This document shows positions 12,713 to 21,735 of a stretch of DNA of 38,989 bases, piece after piece (the first letter of the stretch is position 1; each line of letters opens with the position of its first letter). A program made the translations under genes and the position numbers. The notes under the pieces are model-generated. The model saw only the letters and a program-made list of their open reading frames with translations, was not told the DNA's origin and ran no database searches. Origin of the DNA: a virus; IMG/VR virus record IMGVR_UViG_3300035211_000076, positions 1 through 38,989 of that record; one strand, written 5' to 3'.

Positions 12713-14197
12713 ATGAAAGAAAAGATACGAGTTCTTATTGCTTCTGTAAAAGCAAGAGAAGAACAACTAAAAATTGTATTAAAAAGAATTTATGATAAAG
12801 TAGATGAAATTGATTTGGTATTAAACTGGTATGAAGAAGTTCCAGATTGGATAAAAGATAAAAGTAAAATTTTCGCTTATGTAAATCCAAATAATAAAAA
12901 TGCTCATGATGAGATTTGGAATTATAGTTGTGAAAATTTTAATGGTTATATATTTATTTGTGACGATGATTTATATTATCCCGATGATTACTTTGAAAAG
13001 TTAATAGATGCAATTGAAAGACATGATAGGAAGTGTGTTATAACGGCACATGGTTCTAATATCATACAACCAGTAAAAGATTATTTTAGTTGTCGGATTA
13101 CTTACGGCTTTTCAGATTGGATGCATCGTGATATATTTGTAGATATGGCCGGAGTTGGTTGTACAGCTTTTCATTCTTCTACGATAAAGCCAACATTGCA
13201 GGATTTTCCAATTCTCTATTGTAGAGACTTATGGTTTTCTATTTTATGTGCAAAGAAAAATATTAAAATAGTTTCATTGCAAAGACCAGCAGAATGGATA
13301 CGAGCGTTGCAGACATCAGGTGATACAGTTTATGAAATATCGCAGAATAATAAAAAACTAAAAACGCTTAAAGATAGAGTATTAAAAGAGCAATTGTTAC
13401 CATTGTTATTTTGTGATAAAAGCTGCAATGAATATGTTTGTATTACCGATTATGATTTTGACAAGCGTCTTTTGGATAAGAGTTTAAAAACATTGAATAA
13501 TGTCAATTATCGTAGCAATGTTGTTATATTTTCTAATAAGCAGAATAAATATATCCACACAATTGAAGGTGAAAATTTTAATAAACCAATAGAAAAGGAA
13601 TTTTTAACGCAATACGTTACTCCAGAAGATTATTCAATCGGAAGAATGGGTAGTAAAGTAATTACTCAATATCGTTTTATTAAAGGTTTGCCAACTGGCT
13701 CAAAAGTTATTTCCGCTGATGCTGATTTATATTATTTGAAAAATCCTTTTGAAGCTTTTGAAAAAGATTTTGATATTGCAGTCACTACTCGTGGTTACAA
13801 TTATAAATATCCAATTAACGCTGGAGTAGTTATGATGCGAGTAAATGATAAAGTTCGAGGGCTATTAAACTTTATTATGAATCAAATCTATGAGCGTAAC
13901 TGGGATAGGTTAATTGACTATCAAAATAAATTTAATCATTCTGGTAATGATTGGTATATCGACCAAGATATTTGGAATTGTTGCTGGTTGTATAGAGAAG
14001 CTATTGAAAAAACATTCGGAGTAAAAATAATTGACATTGGCCCAAAGTATAATTTTTGTCCTCATGCTGATGGGAATATTCATGTCATTAATGCTGCTAA
14101 ATATAAATTACTCATGGCATATCAAGATAAATCAGCACATATTTTACACCTTAAATCAAGGCTTAAGGAATTGGTTACTGACGGGAGTTTGGTATGA
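12713..14197 (+). CDS. two-domain glycosyltransferase
   Basis: This 494-residue protein has two GT-A-type units. Residues 1-230 begin IRVLIASVKAREEQL and reach a CDDDLYYPDDYF motif (D84-D86), the metal/nucleotide-sugar site of GT2-like enzymes. Residues 238-494 begin anew (YVCITDYDFDKRLL) and carry ADADLYYLKNP (D336xD338), with NAGVVMMR and WYIDQDIWN, resembling GT8-like nucleotide-sugar transferases. Two sugars could be added in series. The ribosome site AAGGTGG is strong. It opens the cargo block between terminase and portal. There is no signal peptide or membrane helix, so it acts in the cytoplasm. Donor and acceptor are unknown. Confidence 0.8.
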   Translation: MKEKIRVLIASVKAREEQLKIVLKRIYDKVDEIDLVLNWYEEVPDWIKDKSKIFAYVNPNNKNAHDEIWNYSCENFNGYIFICDDDLYYPDDYFEKLIDAIERHDRKCVITAHGSNIIQPVKDYFSCRITYGFSDWMHRDIFVDMAGVGCTAFHSSTIKPTLQDFPILYCRDLWFSILCAKKNIKIVSLQRPAEWIRALQTSGDTVYEISQNNKKLKTLKDRVLKEQLLPLLFCDKSCNEYVCITDYDFDKRLLDKSLKTLNNVNYRSNVVIFSNKQNKYIHTIEGENFNKPIEKEFLTQYVTPEDYSIGRMGSKVITQYRFIKGLPTGSKVISADADLYYLKNPFEAFEKDFDIAVTTRGYNYKYPINAGVVMMRVNDKVRGLLNFIMNQIYERNWDRLIDYQNKFNHSGNDWYIDQDIWNCCWLYREAIEKTFGVKIIDIGPKYNFCPHADGNIHVINAAKYKLLMAYQDKSAHILHLKSRLKELVTDGSLV

Positions 14198-14433
14198 GCA
14201 ACCATTGTTCAAGAGAAATTTGCAAATTATGTTTTAATATTATCCGTGTAGGATTTTGGGTTCCAAATGATATATGGAAGGATGTGGTAATTAGAAATCA
14301 TGGCGAAGAAACAATCTGTTTAGATTGTTTTACACGAATAGCTGATGAAAAGCAAGTTGAATGGGATAAAGAAATACAATTTTTCCCAGTTAGTTTTATA
14401 ACTCATACTGAAAGGATTTCAAATGATGGATAG
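14194..14433 (+). CDS. zinc-motif protein, 79 aa
   Basis: Two CxxC pairs, CKLC near residue 11 and CLDC near residue 42, frame a FWVPNDIWKDVV segment. The end is KEIQFFPVSF. This four-cysteine fold recurs in phages as small zinc proteins without assigned function. It has an ATGA overlap with the glycosyltransferase before it and overlaps the next gene by 11 bases. Confidence 0.6.
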   Translation: MSNHCSREICKLCFNIIRVGFWVPNDIWKDVVIRNHGEETICLDCFTRIADEKQVEWDKEIQFFPVSFITHTERISNDG

Positions 14434-15178
14434 AGCCTTTGTAATAGCGTCTTTCGGCAATAGGCAAATACAAGTCCAACGATTGATTAAAAACATTCGC
14501 CAGTATTCTGATTTACCTATACATATTTTGACAACACATGATTCTAATTTGGGGTTTCCTAAAAATACTTATACTCATAAGATTTATACTGAGTTTGTAG
14601 ATCGTATATGGCAAAAAGGATCACTAAGAGCAGATATTCGTAATTCAAATTATTATAAAGTTAAGTTTGCATTAGATCACCACTATCATAGCTTGTGTAT
14701 GCTGGATGATGATATGCTTATAGTTAATAATCAGTTTGCAGATGGATTTGCAATTGCAGAAAGATTTGGTTGTGCATTACCATTAAATCCAAGAATATAT
14801 GTTAGTTATAATATGATGGGAGCAGATGTACAATATAAAGATATTGATGAGACTTTAAAAACTCCAATATTTGCATCTGCTTGTAATTTTAGCCCATTCT
14901 TTGTTTATCCGCATTGTAATCACACAAGAAACTTTTTAAGTCAACTAGAAAAAGAATTGCGAGAAAATGTATGCCGAGGGACTTTGGCAATTTGGAAGGC
15001 AAGTTGGAAGTCACAAATTACTCCAGTTTATTTACCGGAGCAATGGTGCGTTTGTGGTGAGAATGCTGAATATATTAAAAATTATTCTGTATTATTACAA
15101 GGTAAATTAACACCAGTAAAACCAATAATGTTGCATTTAGGGCATGAAAAAGTTAAAGAAGTTTTTGGTATTGATTAA
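14423..15178 (+). CDS. glycosyltransferase-like protein, 251 aa
   Basis: It begins FVIASFGNRQIQVQRLIKNI, the first strand and helix of a GT-A fold, and carries LCMLDDDMLIV (D95-D97), the nucleotide-sugar/metal motif. Later ACNFSPFFVYP and a closing IMLHLGHEKV fit acceptor and C-terminal elements. It is shorter than typical GT2 enzymes but complete for the core. The paired ATGATG start follows AAAGGA. It is probably part of the same glycan pathway as the gene at 12713. The specific family is uncertain. Confidence 0.65.
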   Translation: MMDRAFVIASFGNRQIQVQRLIKNIRQYSDLPIHILTTHDSNLGFPKNTYTHKIYTEFVDRIWQKGSLRADIRNSNYYKVKFALDHHYHSLCMLDDDMLIVNNQFADGFAIAERFGCALPLNPRIYVSYNMMGADVQYKDIDETLKTPIFASACNFSPFFVYPHCNHTRNFLSQLEKELRENVCRGTLAIWKASWKSQITPVYLPEQWCVCGENAEYIKNYSVLLQGKLTPVKPIMLHLGHEKVKEVFGID

Positions 15179-15187
15179 GGATAAATA

Positions 15188-15403
15188 ATGAAGTATTTAA
15201 TTATGATAATGGCTTTAGTTAATGATTTTGTTTTATTAGCTGCTTTGACTATTGTTTATTTTAATATTAAATCAAAAATATTATTTATACTAATAAGTAT
15301 AATAGCTTATTTTATTTGGAAAAATTTAGGTGGTATAAATAATTGGAAATTGTCAACAATTAAAAGATTTTTAATTAATTGGGATAAAATAAATTTAAAA
15401 TGA
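15188..15403 (+). CDS. small membrane protein, 71 aa
   Basis: Two hydrophobic helices (MIMALVNDFVLLAALTIVYF and KILFILISIIAYFIWKNL) are followed by a short basic tail. It overlaps the following radical SAM gene by ATGA. In a glycosylation block it could anchor enzymes or a lipid carrier step, but nothing in it proves that. Confidence 0.5.
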   Translation: MKYLIMIMALVNDFVLLAALTIVYFNIKSKILFILISIIAYFIWKNLGGINNWKLSTIKRFLINWDKINLK

Positions 15404-16680
15404 AAGTAATTTTAGTATATCCAAATCAAACACGAGAATCTTTTATATCTATGGCAAGGAAGCATAGATATTTTAATATTAAGCCAAGACCGTTTCCAAT
15501 GATTAATCTTGGAATGCTTTATCTTTATAATGCAATAAAAGATATTTGTGAAGTAAAATATATTGATAACAATGTACATAAACTTTCAACGCAAGATTTA
15601 ACTAATTGGATAATAAATCAAGAGCCTGATATTGCAGCTTTTGGTGGAACTATAACTGAATGGACAGAAGCTAAAAATGTTTCTGCTGAATTACAAAAGA
15701 AAAATATCATAACAGTTTATGGCGGTTCAAATGCAACTGCAAATCCTGAGAAGCATGTAAAGTATTTTGATTTTGTGTTTCGTGGATGGGCGGAAGAAAC
15801 TTTACGGCAGTTTATTTTAACTTATGGCGAAAAATATTTTTGGCAAAAAATTAATGGTCTTTGTTGTAATAATATTATTAATAAACCAAATTTAAATTGT
15901 GATTTGCACAAATTAAAATATCCAGCAAGAGATCAAGTGGATTTAAATTGTTATCGTCGTAGTCAATTTGGTTTACCAGAGCCAGTTGATATCGTAGTGG
16001 CGAGCCGAGGGTGTCCTTTTGCTTGTAGATTTTGCTCAAGTAAAAGTATTTGGGATCAAAAATATTTAATGCGTCCCGTTGACGATGTACTATGGGAAGT
16101 AAAATATATGATGGAGGTTTTTGGCACAAAAACTATTCATTTTAGAGAAGATAATTTAACAGTAAATAAAAATTGGCTTGCAGAACTTTGTAAAGGGTTG
16201 AAGGAATTAAAAGTTAATTGGCTTTGTCAATCAAGAGTGACGGCTGTAGATAAAGAAACTGTATTAATGATGAAAGACACTGGTTGCAAAGTTATTTGTT
16301 TTGGATTTGAAAGTGCAAATGATTCTACTCTAGAATATATTAATAAAGGTTTTACTTTTGGTGATATTTGTAAACTTATTCAAACTATGGAAGAATGCCA
16401 GATGTTGTATTCTGGTGGATTTATGGTTGGGGTGTTAAATGAAGGCGAAAAGGAAATTTCAAAAACTTTAGCGTTTACAAGAACAATAAGTAAATATCCA
16501 CATAGTAAGATACCAAGAGGAGCAGGGCGATTTGTTGGATGGCCAATGTCGGAAACTTATAAAGAAATAATTGATAATGATTTAGTGGCTTTTAATTGGG
16601 AATCAGGTGAACAGTTGATTCCGCATACATATAAATTGAAAGCTAACAAAGTTGAAAATTGCATAGCAAGGTATTGGTAA
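15400..16680 (+). CDS. B12-binding-domain radical SAM enzyme
   Basis: This 426-residue protein has the class architecture of cobalamin-dependent radical SAM enzymes. Residues 1-150 form a Rossmann-like B12-binding domain (KVILVYPNQ, PDIAAFGGTI, ITVYGGSNATANPEKH, FDFVFRGWAEETL). A radical SAM barrel follows, with CPFACRFC (C205, C209, C212). FREDNLTVN, WLCQSRV and CFGFESAN are the usual strands after the cluster motif. The DxHxxG cobalamin-ligand motif is not evident, as in many of this class. Relatives methylate unactivated carbons or rearrange rings. The neighbours suggest a sugar or nucleoside substrate. The start is coupled by ATGA. Confidence 0.88.
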   Translation: MKVILVYPNQTRESFISMARKHRYFNIKPRPFPMINLGMLYLYNAIKDICEVKYIDNNVHKLSTQDLTNWIINQEPDIAAFGGTITEWTEAKNVSAELQKKNIITVYGGSNATANPEKHVKYFDFVFRGWAEETLRQFILTYGEKYFWQKINGLCCNNIINKPNLNCDLHKLKYPARDQVDLNCYRRSQFGLPEPVDIVVASRGCPFACRFCSSKSIWDQKYLMRPVDDVLWEVKYMMEVFGTKTIHFREDNLTVNKNWLAELCKGLKELKVNWLCQSRVTAVDKETVLMMKDTGCKVICFGFESANDSTLEYINKGFTFGDICKLIQTMEECQMLYSGGFMVGVLNEGEKEISKTLAFTRTISKYPHSKIPRGAGRFVGWPMSETYKEIIDNDLVAFNWESGEQLIPHTYKLKANKVENCIARYW

Positions 16681-16683
16681 AAT

Positions 16684-17325
16684 ATGATAAAGAAAAAAAT
16701 ATTAGGGATATTCTGTCATCCGGATGACGAAGTGCTTTTTGGCTGGCCGATTTTTCAAAGCGAAGAATATAAAAAGTATTTAATTATTCTTTGCGATGAT
16801 TCAACTCGTAATCGTCAAAATCGTTTGCCAGCATTAAAAGGAGTTTGTAAATCAGAAAATATAAATTTAGTAGAATGTTTATCTGAAGATAATAATTTTT
16901 ATGCTCTACCAACAAGGCGAGCAGTAAATTTATTAACTAATTCTGTAGATAGAATAAATAGAACCATCTCTAAATTTGTAGATGTGATAAAACCGGATTA
17001 TATATTCACACATAATCCAGTTGGTGAATATGGTCATGGTAGTCATCGTTTATGTTTTGAATTAGTAAGTCAACATCCATTAGTAAAAAATATTTTGTTT
17101 ACAGATATATGCCAAAAGAGTAATCATCGTAGTAGTGATAGAATACCATTATCAGTTATAAACGCTTATTATAGGGAAAGATTTGCTATTAGTTCTTATT
17201 TTGAAAACAAATTAGACATTAATTTTTATAATAGATGTAAAGCAATATATGATAAATATAACGCTTGGACTTGGAATCATGAGCCAGTAACAAATTGTAA
17301 TTTATATTTTTTAGAGAATAAATAA
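16684..17325 (+). CDS. PIG-L/LmbE family deacetylase
   Basis: This 213-residue protein has the zinc-site motif CHPDDE (H12, D15 with D14 as base) at the end of the first strand and the distal ligand H121 in HNPVGEYGHGSH (110-121). Both are diagnostic of the LmbE-like N-deacetylases, which remove acetyl groups from N-acetylglucosamine-type sugars in GPI anchors, mycothiol, bacillithiol and antibiotics. The length is normal. It lacks a signal peptide, so it acts on a cytoplasmic sugar intermediate. It lies between the radical SAM enzyme and an exported protease. Its last codons and the junction with the next gene are part of a 22-bp repeat. Confidence 0.88.
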   Translation: MIKKKILGIFCHPDDEVLFGWPIFQSEEYKKYLIILCDDSTRNRQNRLPALKGVCKSENINLVECLSEDNNFYALPTRRAVNLLTNSVDRINRTISKFVDVIKPDYIFTHNPVGEYGHGSHRLCFELVSQHPLVKNILFTDICQKSNHRSSDRIPLSVINAYYRERFAISSYFENKLDINFYNRCKAIYDKYNAWTWNHEPVTNCNLYFLENK

Positions 17326-17327
17326 TG
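17306..17327 (+). repeat. 22-bp direct repeat, left copy, at gene junction
   Basis: An A, six Ts and then AGAGAATAAATAATG are repeated exactly at 17995-18016. This copy covers the end of the deacetylase gene (FLENK-stop) and the start codon of the protease gene. Confidence 0.75.
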
Positions 17328-18014
17328 ATTAAAAGAAATATTTTATTAATAAGTTTAATTATCACTATTTGTATATTTTGTACAGCTAATTCTTATAATG
17401 ATGTTAAGAATGATAATATTGTACCAAGATTATATTCTTCGGCGGTTAAGTCATCAATATTTTTAAAAGCAACAGAAAAGAAGGAAGTTTTTCCTAATAT
17501 TTTTATAGATGAATATTATAGTGCTTCTGGTTTTGTTGTTAATAAGAAACTTGGTTATATTATAACTGCTGGTCATTTTGCAAAAGGTGGTAGATTTATA
17601 GAAACAAATATTAATAATATTTCTATACCGATAGAAATAATTAAAATAGATGAAAGTAATGATATTGCATTATTAAAAATAAATCCAGTTTATTTAGAAA
17701 ATAGAATCGAAATAAAATTTAATACTAATATTTATATTGGTGAATCTGTTTGTGTTATTGGTTCACCTTTGGGTTTATCAGATTCTATTACAATTGGTAT
17801 TATAAATAAAGATAGAGCAGATAATTTTGCTATTTGGGAAAAAGCTACAAATGGAGTCTGGTTTACTGATGCTGTTATTGCTTTAGGTAGCAGCGGAGCA
17901 CAAGTTATAAATTATGATGGTGAATTAGTTGGCATTGTTGTTGGTATTTTTGGAGATAAATTTGGTGTTATTATACCAGCAATAACTATACAAAATTTTT
18001 TAGAGAATAAATAA
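17325..18014 (+). CDS. exported trypsin-like serine protease
   Basis: This 229-residue protein has a basic start and hydrophobic core (residues 3-20) typical of a signal peptide, then a chymotrypsin/DegP-type protease domain. The catalytic triad is H84 (ITAGHF), D113 (SNDIALLKI) and S190 in GSSGAQV, where GNSGG is usual. The oxyanion-region glycine before the serine is kept. There is no PDZ domain. It would act outside the cytoplasmic membrane on an unknown protein. Its gene is exactly bracketed by 22-bp identical sequences, so it looks like an inserted cassette between deacetylase and portal. Confidence 0.8.
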   Translation: MIKRNILLISLIITICIFCTANSYNDVKNDNIVPRLYSSAVKSSIFLKATEKKEVFPNIFIDEYYSASGFVVNKKLGYIITAGHFAKGGRFIETNINNISIPIEIIKIDESNDIALLKINPVYLENRIEIKFNTNIYIGESVCVIGSPLGLSDSITIGIINKDRADNFAIWEKATNGVWFTDAVIALGSSGAQVINYDGELVGIVVGIFGDKFGVIIPAITIQNFLENK

Positions 18015-18016
18015 TG
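17995..18016 (+). repeat. 22-bp direct repeat, right copy, at gene junction
   Basis: Identical to 17306-17327. It covers the end of the protease gene (again FLENK-stop) and the start codon of the portal gene, so excision between copies would leave the deacetylase directly followed by an intact portal start. Confidence 0.75.
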
Positions 18017-19531
18017 GCTGTAACAAGTATTCACAATCAAACAGATTATTCATCTTCAGGGGTGTCATCTAATAAAGATGATGAAAAATCACCAGTAGCT
18101 ATTCCATGCACTGGCTATGAAGAGATGAAGGTCCATTGGGAATTGATACATGATTTATGTGGTGGAACACTGAGAATGAGAGAAGCTGGCACTAAATGGC
18201 TTCCTCAAGAATCAGCGGAGGATATAACTGCTTATGATAATCGTTTAAATAGAGCTATATTATTTAATGGATTCAATGATACTTTAAATAAATTAACTAA
18301 TAGGCCATTCATACATCCGATTCTAATTACAGATATGCCTGAGGAATTAATTTATTTATTGGATGATGTTGATGGAAACAAGAAGAGTTTGGAAACATTC
18401 TGCAAAGAAGTTTTAAAAAATTTAATTAAATATGGCATTGCTTATATTTTTGTTTCCCATTCAAGATTAGAAGATGTTGAAAATGGCAAAGAATTAACTA
18501 TAGCAGAAGAGAAATCTCTTGGTGCTAGAATATATTTAATAAATATTAGCCCTGCTGATTTAATAGGCTGGCAAACTGAAAAGATTGGAGATAAATTAGA
18601 ATTAGCACAAATAAGAGTAAAAGAAACAGCGACTGAAGCTAATGGTGATTATGGAGATATAGCAATAAATTATATCAATGTTTACGGGAAAGATGCATAC
18701 GAAATACATCAACAAGATGATGATAAACAAGATAAATATAATAAAATAGAAGAAGGCAGTTCTACTCTTGGTAGTATTCCTTTAGTATCTATTTATGCAA
18801 ATAGAACTGGTTTTATGACGGCTGACCCACCTCTTGAGGATTTAGCTTGGCTTAACTTAGCTCATTGGCAAAGTTATGCCGATCAAAGAAACATTTTACA
18901 TTTTACTCGTTTTGGTTTATTGTTTGGTAAGGGACTACCCCAAGAAATGGTAGAAGCTGGTTCATTGCAAGTCGGCCCAACAAAAGCTTATCTTGTGGAA
19001 CCTGCTGAAGCTGATTTAAAATATGTTGAGCATAATGGTAAATCAATTGATGCTGGTAAGAATGATGTTGAAGATATAGAACAAAAGATGAGAGTGCTCG
19101 GTAATCAACCTCTTATAAAAAATATTCCAAGTACAGCTACTTCTGAAAGAATAGATGAAGATAGGACTGTTAGCCAATTACAATCATGGGTGCATGCATT
19201 ACAAAAAGGTATTAAAGAAGCAATAAAAACGGCTTGTGATTGGAGAAAAATAATTCCTAAAGATACTTTTGATATTCAAATTTATAGCGACTTTGAGGCA
19301 TTCGTTTTAGGTGGAGGGGATAAACAATTATTATTAGATACTAGAAAGATTGGTGAAATAACAAGGGAAAGATTTCTTAAAGAATTACAACGTCGTGGAG
19401 TATTTTCACAAGAAATGAATGCTGAAGAAGAGGCGAAAGCTGCTGATGAGGAAGGGAATAAGGATTTAAAAGATTTTTTGCCAGAAGAAAATAATACTGA
19501 AGAAGAAATGGAAGAGGAAGAAGATGAATAA
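18014..19531 (+). CDS. portal protein (DUF4055 type)
   Basis: This 505-residue protein begins the head module. The central stretch PPLEDLAWLNLAHWQSYADQRNILHFTRFGLLFGKG is characteristic of the DUF4055 phage portal family. The segments before it (CKEVLKNLIKYGIAYIFV, INISPADLIGWQTEKIG) match portal clip and wing strands. It would form the dodecameric ring through which DNA enters and which docks the terminase. The C-terminus is a highly acidic tail (NTEEEMEEEEDE), common in portals. The start is TAATG on the protease stop and the end is TAATG on the next gene. Confidence 0.85.
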   Translation: MAVTSIHNQTDYSSSGVSSNKDDEKSPVAIPCTGYEEMKVHWELIHDLCGGTLRMREAGTKWLPQESAEDITAYDNRLNRAILFNGFNDTLNKLTNRPFIHPILITDMPEELIYLLDDVDGNKKSLETFCKEVLKNLIKYGIAYIFVSHSRLEDVENGKELTIAEEKSLGARIYLINISPADLIGWQTEKIGDKLELAQIRVKETATEANGDYGDIAINYINVYGKDAYEIHQQDDDKQDKYNKIEEGSSTLGSIPLVSIYANRTGFMTADPPLEDLAWLNLAHWQSYADQRNILHFTRFGLLFGKGLPQEMVEAGSLQVGPTKAYLVEPAEADLKYVEHNGKSIDAGKNDVEDIEQKMRVLGNQPLIKNIPSTATSERIDEDRTVSQLQSWVHALQKGIKEAIKTACDWRKIIPKDTFDIQIYSDFEAFVLGGGDKQLLLDTRKIGEITRERFLKELQRRGVFSQEMNAEEEAKAADEEGNKDLKDFLPEENNTEEEMEEEEDE

Positions 19532-21735
19532 TGGCAAAGAAGGGGCGAAGAAAATTAACAGTAAATAATGAATTGCTTAATAAGTATATTCGTCATTCAA
19601 TAAATATTGAGCAATTAAAAAATAGTGAAGCAAGAAAAATTGGTAGTTTTCTCAAAAAAGAAACTTTTCCACAGATCTATAAAAAGTTAATAACGGAATT
19701 AAGCAAAATAAAAAACATAGAAAGTCTTGGTAGTATTTATCGTATTAAACGCCTTAAACAATTATTAGCTTCTGTACAAAAAATTTCTAGTATTGGAATT
19801 GCAAAAGCTGAAGGGCGATTAGTTAGTAATCTTGAAAATATTTCTTTATATGAAGCTAATTGGAATTCAAAAACTATACAAGATGTAGTCCCACTTGATA
19901 TAGATTTTACAATGCCGAGTAATTCAGTTCTTAAACAGTTGGTAGTAACTAAACCAATGGAAGGCCATAAATTAAGTAGCTGGATTAAGTCTTATCCAAA
20001 AGCTGTTACTGCTAGAGTGAACAAACAATTGAGAACTGGAATTGCTGCTGGTGAAAGTTTACCAGCTATAGGACAGAGAATACGTTCTTCTTTAAAAGTT
20101 AATACAAAGCAAGCTGAATATATTGCTCGAACGGCTGTTAGTAATGTTGTTCATAATGCAAGAGAAGCAACTTTCAAAGAAAATAAGGACTTGATACGTG
20201 GAGTACAATGGATAGCAACTTTGGACGATAGGACTACTTTAGTTTGTATAAATTTAGATGGCAAAATTTTTGAAGTTGGAGAAGGTGAGCGTCCCCCTGC
20301 TCATTTTAATTGCCGAAGTACAACTGTTCCAGTAGTTAATTCTTGGTCTGAATACGGTATTGAAGATCCGCCACCAGCAACACGAGCGTCTATGGATGGA
20401 GCAGTTCCAGAAAAAACTAATTATCGTAAGTGGTTGAAAACTCAACCTAAAGCAATTCAAGATAAAGTTCTTGGAAAAACTAAGGCAGAGTTATTCCGTT
20501 CAGGGCGAGTTTCAATTAGTAAGTTTGTAGGCAAAGATTTAAAACCACTGACATTGAAACAAATTTCAAAGCGTGAAGGAATTAAATTAGAAGAAGCTGC
20601 TGTTTCTTTATCAGAAGTTAATGAAGTTAAAATTCTAATAAATAGTTACAAAACTTATATAAATAATAAGAATTTTATTGGTGCGAAATCAGTGGTAAGA
20701 AAGTTGGCTTCTAAAGGTGTGGAACTTGATAAAACTGGTAATATAATTAGTAGTAAAGTTCCAAATTTAAATGTGTTTTCTAATGAAGATTTAGAACTAA
20801 TTAAGAAATATAATTTTTATAGAAGGCGATTCGATGAACCTAATTTACGACCTTTACAAGCTGGAGAGATTAAAAAACAAAGAGATTTATATTTAAGTAA
20901 ATTAGAAAAAAGGGGCATAACAAGAAAAGAAGCAATAACAGGAACCCCAAAGGAAGTTGATAATTTAATTAATAAGGTTGAAAAAAATTCTACAAGTAAA
21001 GAAGCATTAGATATTGATAAAGATATTAATTTTAAAAAGAGATTTAGTGAATTTAAAGTTGAACTGCAAAAGAAAATGGGTGTAGATTTTGATAATATCT
21101 CTACAAAAGTAGGCAATAAGGATTATGAAGAAGCTTTTTTAAAATTTAAGAAAGCTATATTGCCAGAAGTAAAACCAACATTAGAATTAACAAAATACAA
21201 GGATTCTATTATTTATAATATTACTAAAGGGGATATTATCAAACAAACTAAATCAGCTATGAAACAAGTAGAAAGTCTCTTAGATAAAATTTCAAGTTTA
21301 AGTAGTGATTCTTTTTTAAATAAATTAAATAATTCCAGATTTGGTGGTATTAATATTGGGCCTACTAAGAGCGGTGGAGCTTATGTTAGAATGAATACAT
21401 TGTTTAGTCCTGATACTACGAGGAGAAGACTTTGGCATGAGATGGGGCATATTATAGAGAATGCTAATTATGAGATTAGAGAAAAATTAAAGCAATGGAT
21501 GATTGAAAGAAGCGGAGGGAAAAGAGTAAGTTTAGCTTATTTAGGAAAAACTGGCTATGCCTACAAGGGCAAGTTTATAGATAATTATGTTGGACGTATT
21601 TATCCAACAGGCCATACAGAAGTTATATCTATGGCCTTTGAACAATTCGTTTCAGATAGACAAATGTTTTTATTTGCTAAAAAAGATTTTGATCATTTTG
21701 CTTTAATATTAGGGATATTAAGAAATGTCTTTTGA
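19531..21735 (+). CDS. Mu F-like head protein with C-terminal zinc-metallopeptidase-like domain
   Basis: This is a 734-residue protein. Residues about 190-272 carry the Mu F/SPP1 gp7 minor head motif (YIARTAVSNVVHNARE...WIATLDDRTTLVC...RPPAHFNCRSTTVPV), expected directly after a portal gene. These proteins join the prohead and travel with the DNA. Residues 330-570 are helical and charged. The last 130 residues differ: LWHEMGHIIENA contains HExxH (H636, E637, H640), and later glutamates (E697 or E704 in TEVISMAFEQFV) could be the third zinc ligand. A fused zincin domain might process head proteins or be delivered into the host. The Mu F part is well supported, the peptidase activity inferred. 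Confidence 0.82.
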   Translation: MAKKGRRKLTVNNELLNKYIRHSINIEQLKNSEARKIGSFLKKETFPQIYKKLITELSKIKNIESLGSIYRIKRLKQLLASVQKISSIGIAKAEGRLVSNLENISLYEANWNSKTIQDVVPLDIDFTMPSNSVLKQLVVTKPMEGHKLSSWIKSYPKAVTARVNKQLRTGIAAGESLPAIGQRIRSSLKVNTKQAEYIARTAVSNVVHNAREATFKENKDLIRGVQWIATLDDRTTLVCINLDGKIFEVGEGERPPAHFNCRSTTVPVVNSWSEYGIEDPPPATRASMDGAVPEKTNYRKWLKTQPKAIQDKVLGKTKAELFRSGRVSISKFVGKDLKPLTLKQISKREGIKLEEAAVSLSEVNEVKILINSYKTYINNKNFIGAKSVVRKLASKGVELDKTGNIISSKVPNLNVFSNEDLELIKKYNFYRRRFDEPNLRPLQAGEIKKQRDLYLSKLEKRGITRKEAITGTPKEVDNLINKVEKNSTSKEALDIDKDINFKKRFSEFKVELQKKMGVDFDNISTKVGNKDYEEAFLKFKKAILPEVKPTLELTKYKDSIIYNITKGDIIKQTKSAMKQVESLLDKISSLSSDSFLNKLNNSRFGGINIGPTKSGGAYVRMNTLFSPDTTRRRLWHEMGHIIENANYEIREKLKQWMIERSGGKRVSLAYLGKTGYAYKGKFIDNYVGRIYPTGHTEVISMAFEQFVSDRQMFLFAKKDFDHFALILGILRNVF

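Noticed and set aside
14031-14237. A 68-codon plus-strand ORF overlapping the end of the bifunctional glycosyltransferase.
   Set aside because: It runs through two clearly real genes in another frame and has no ribosome site.
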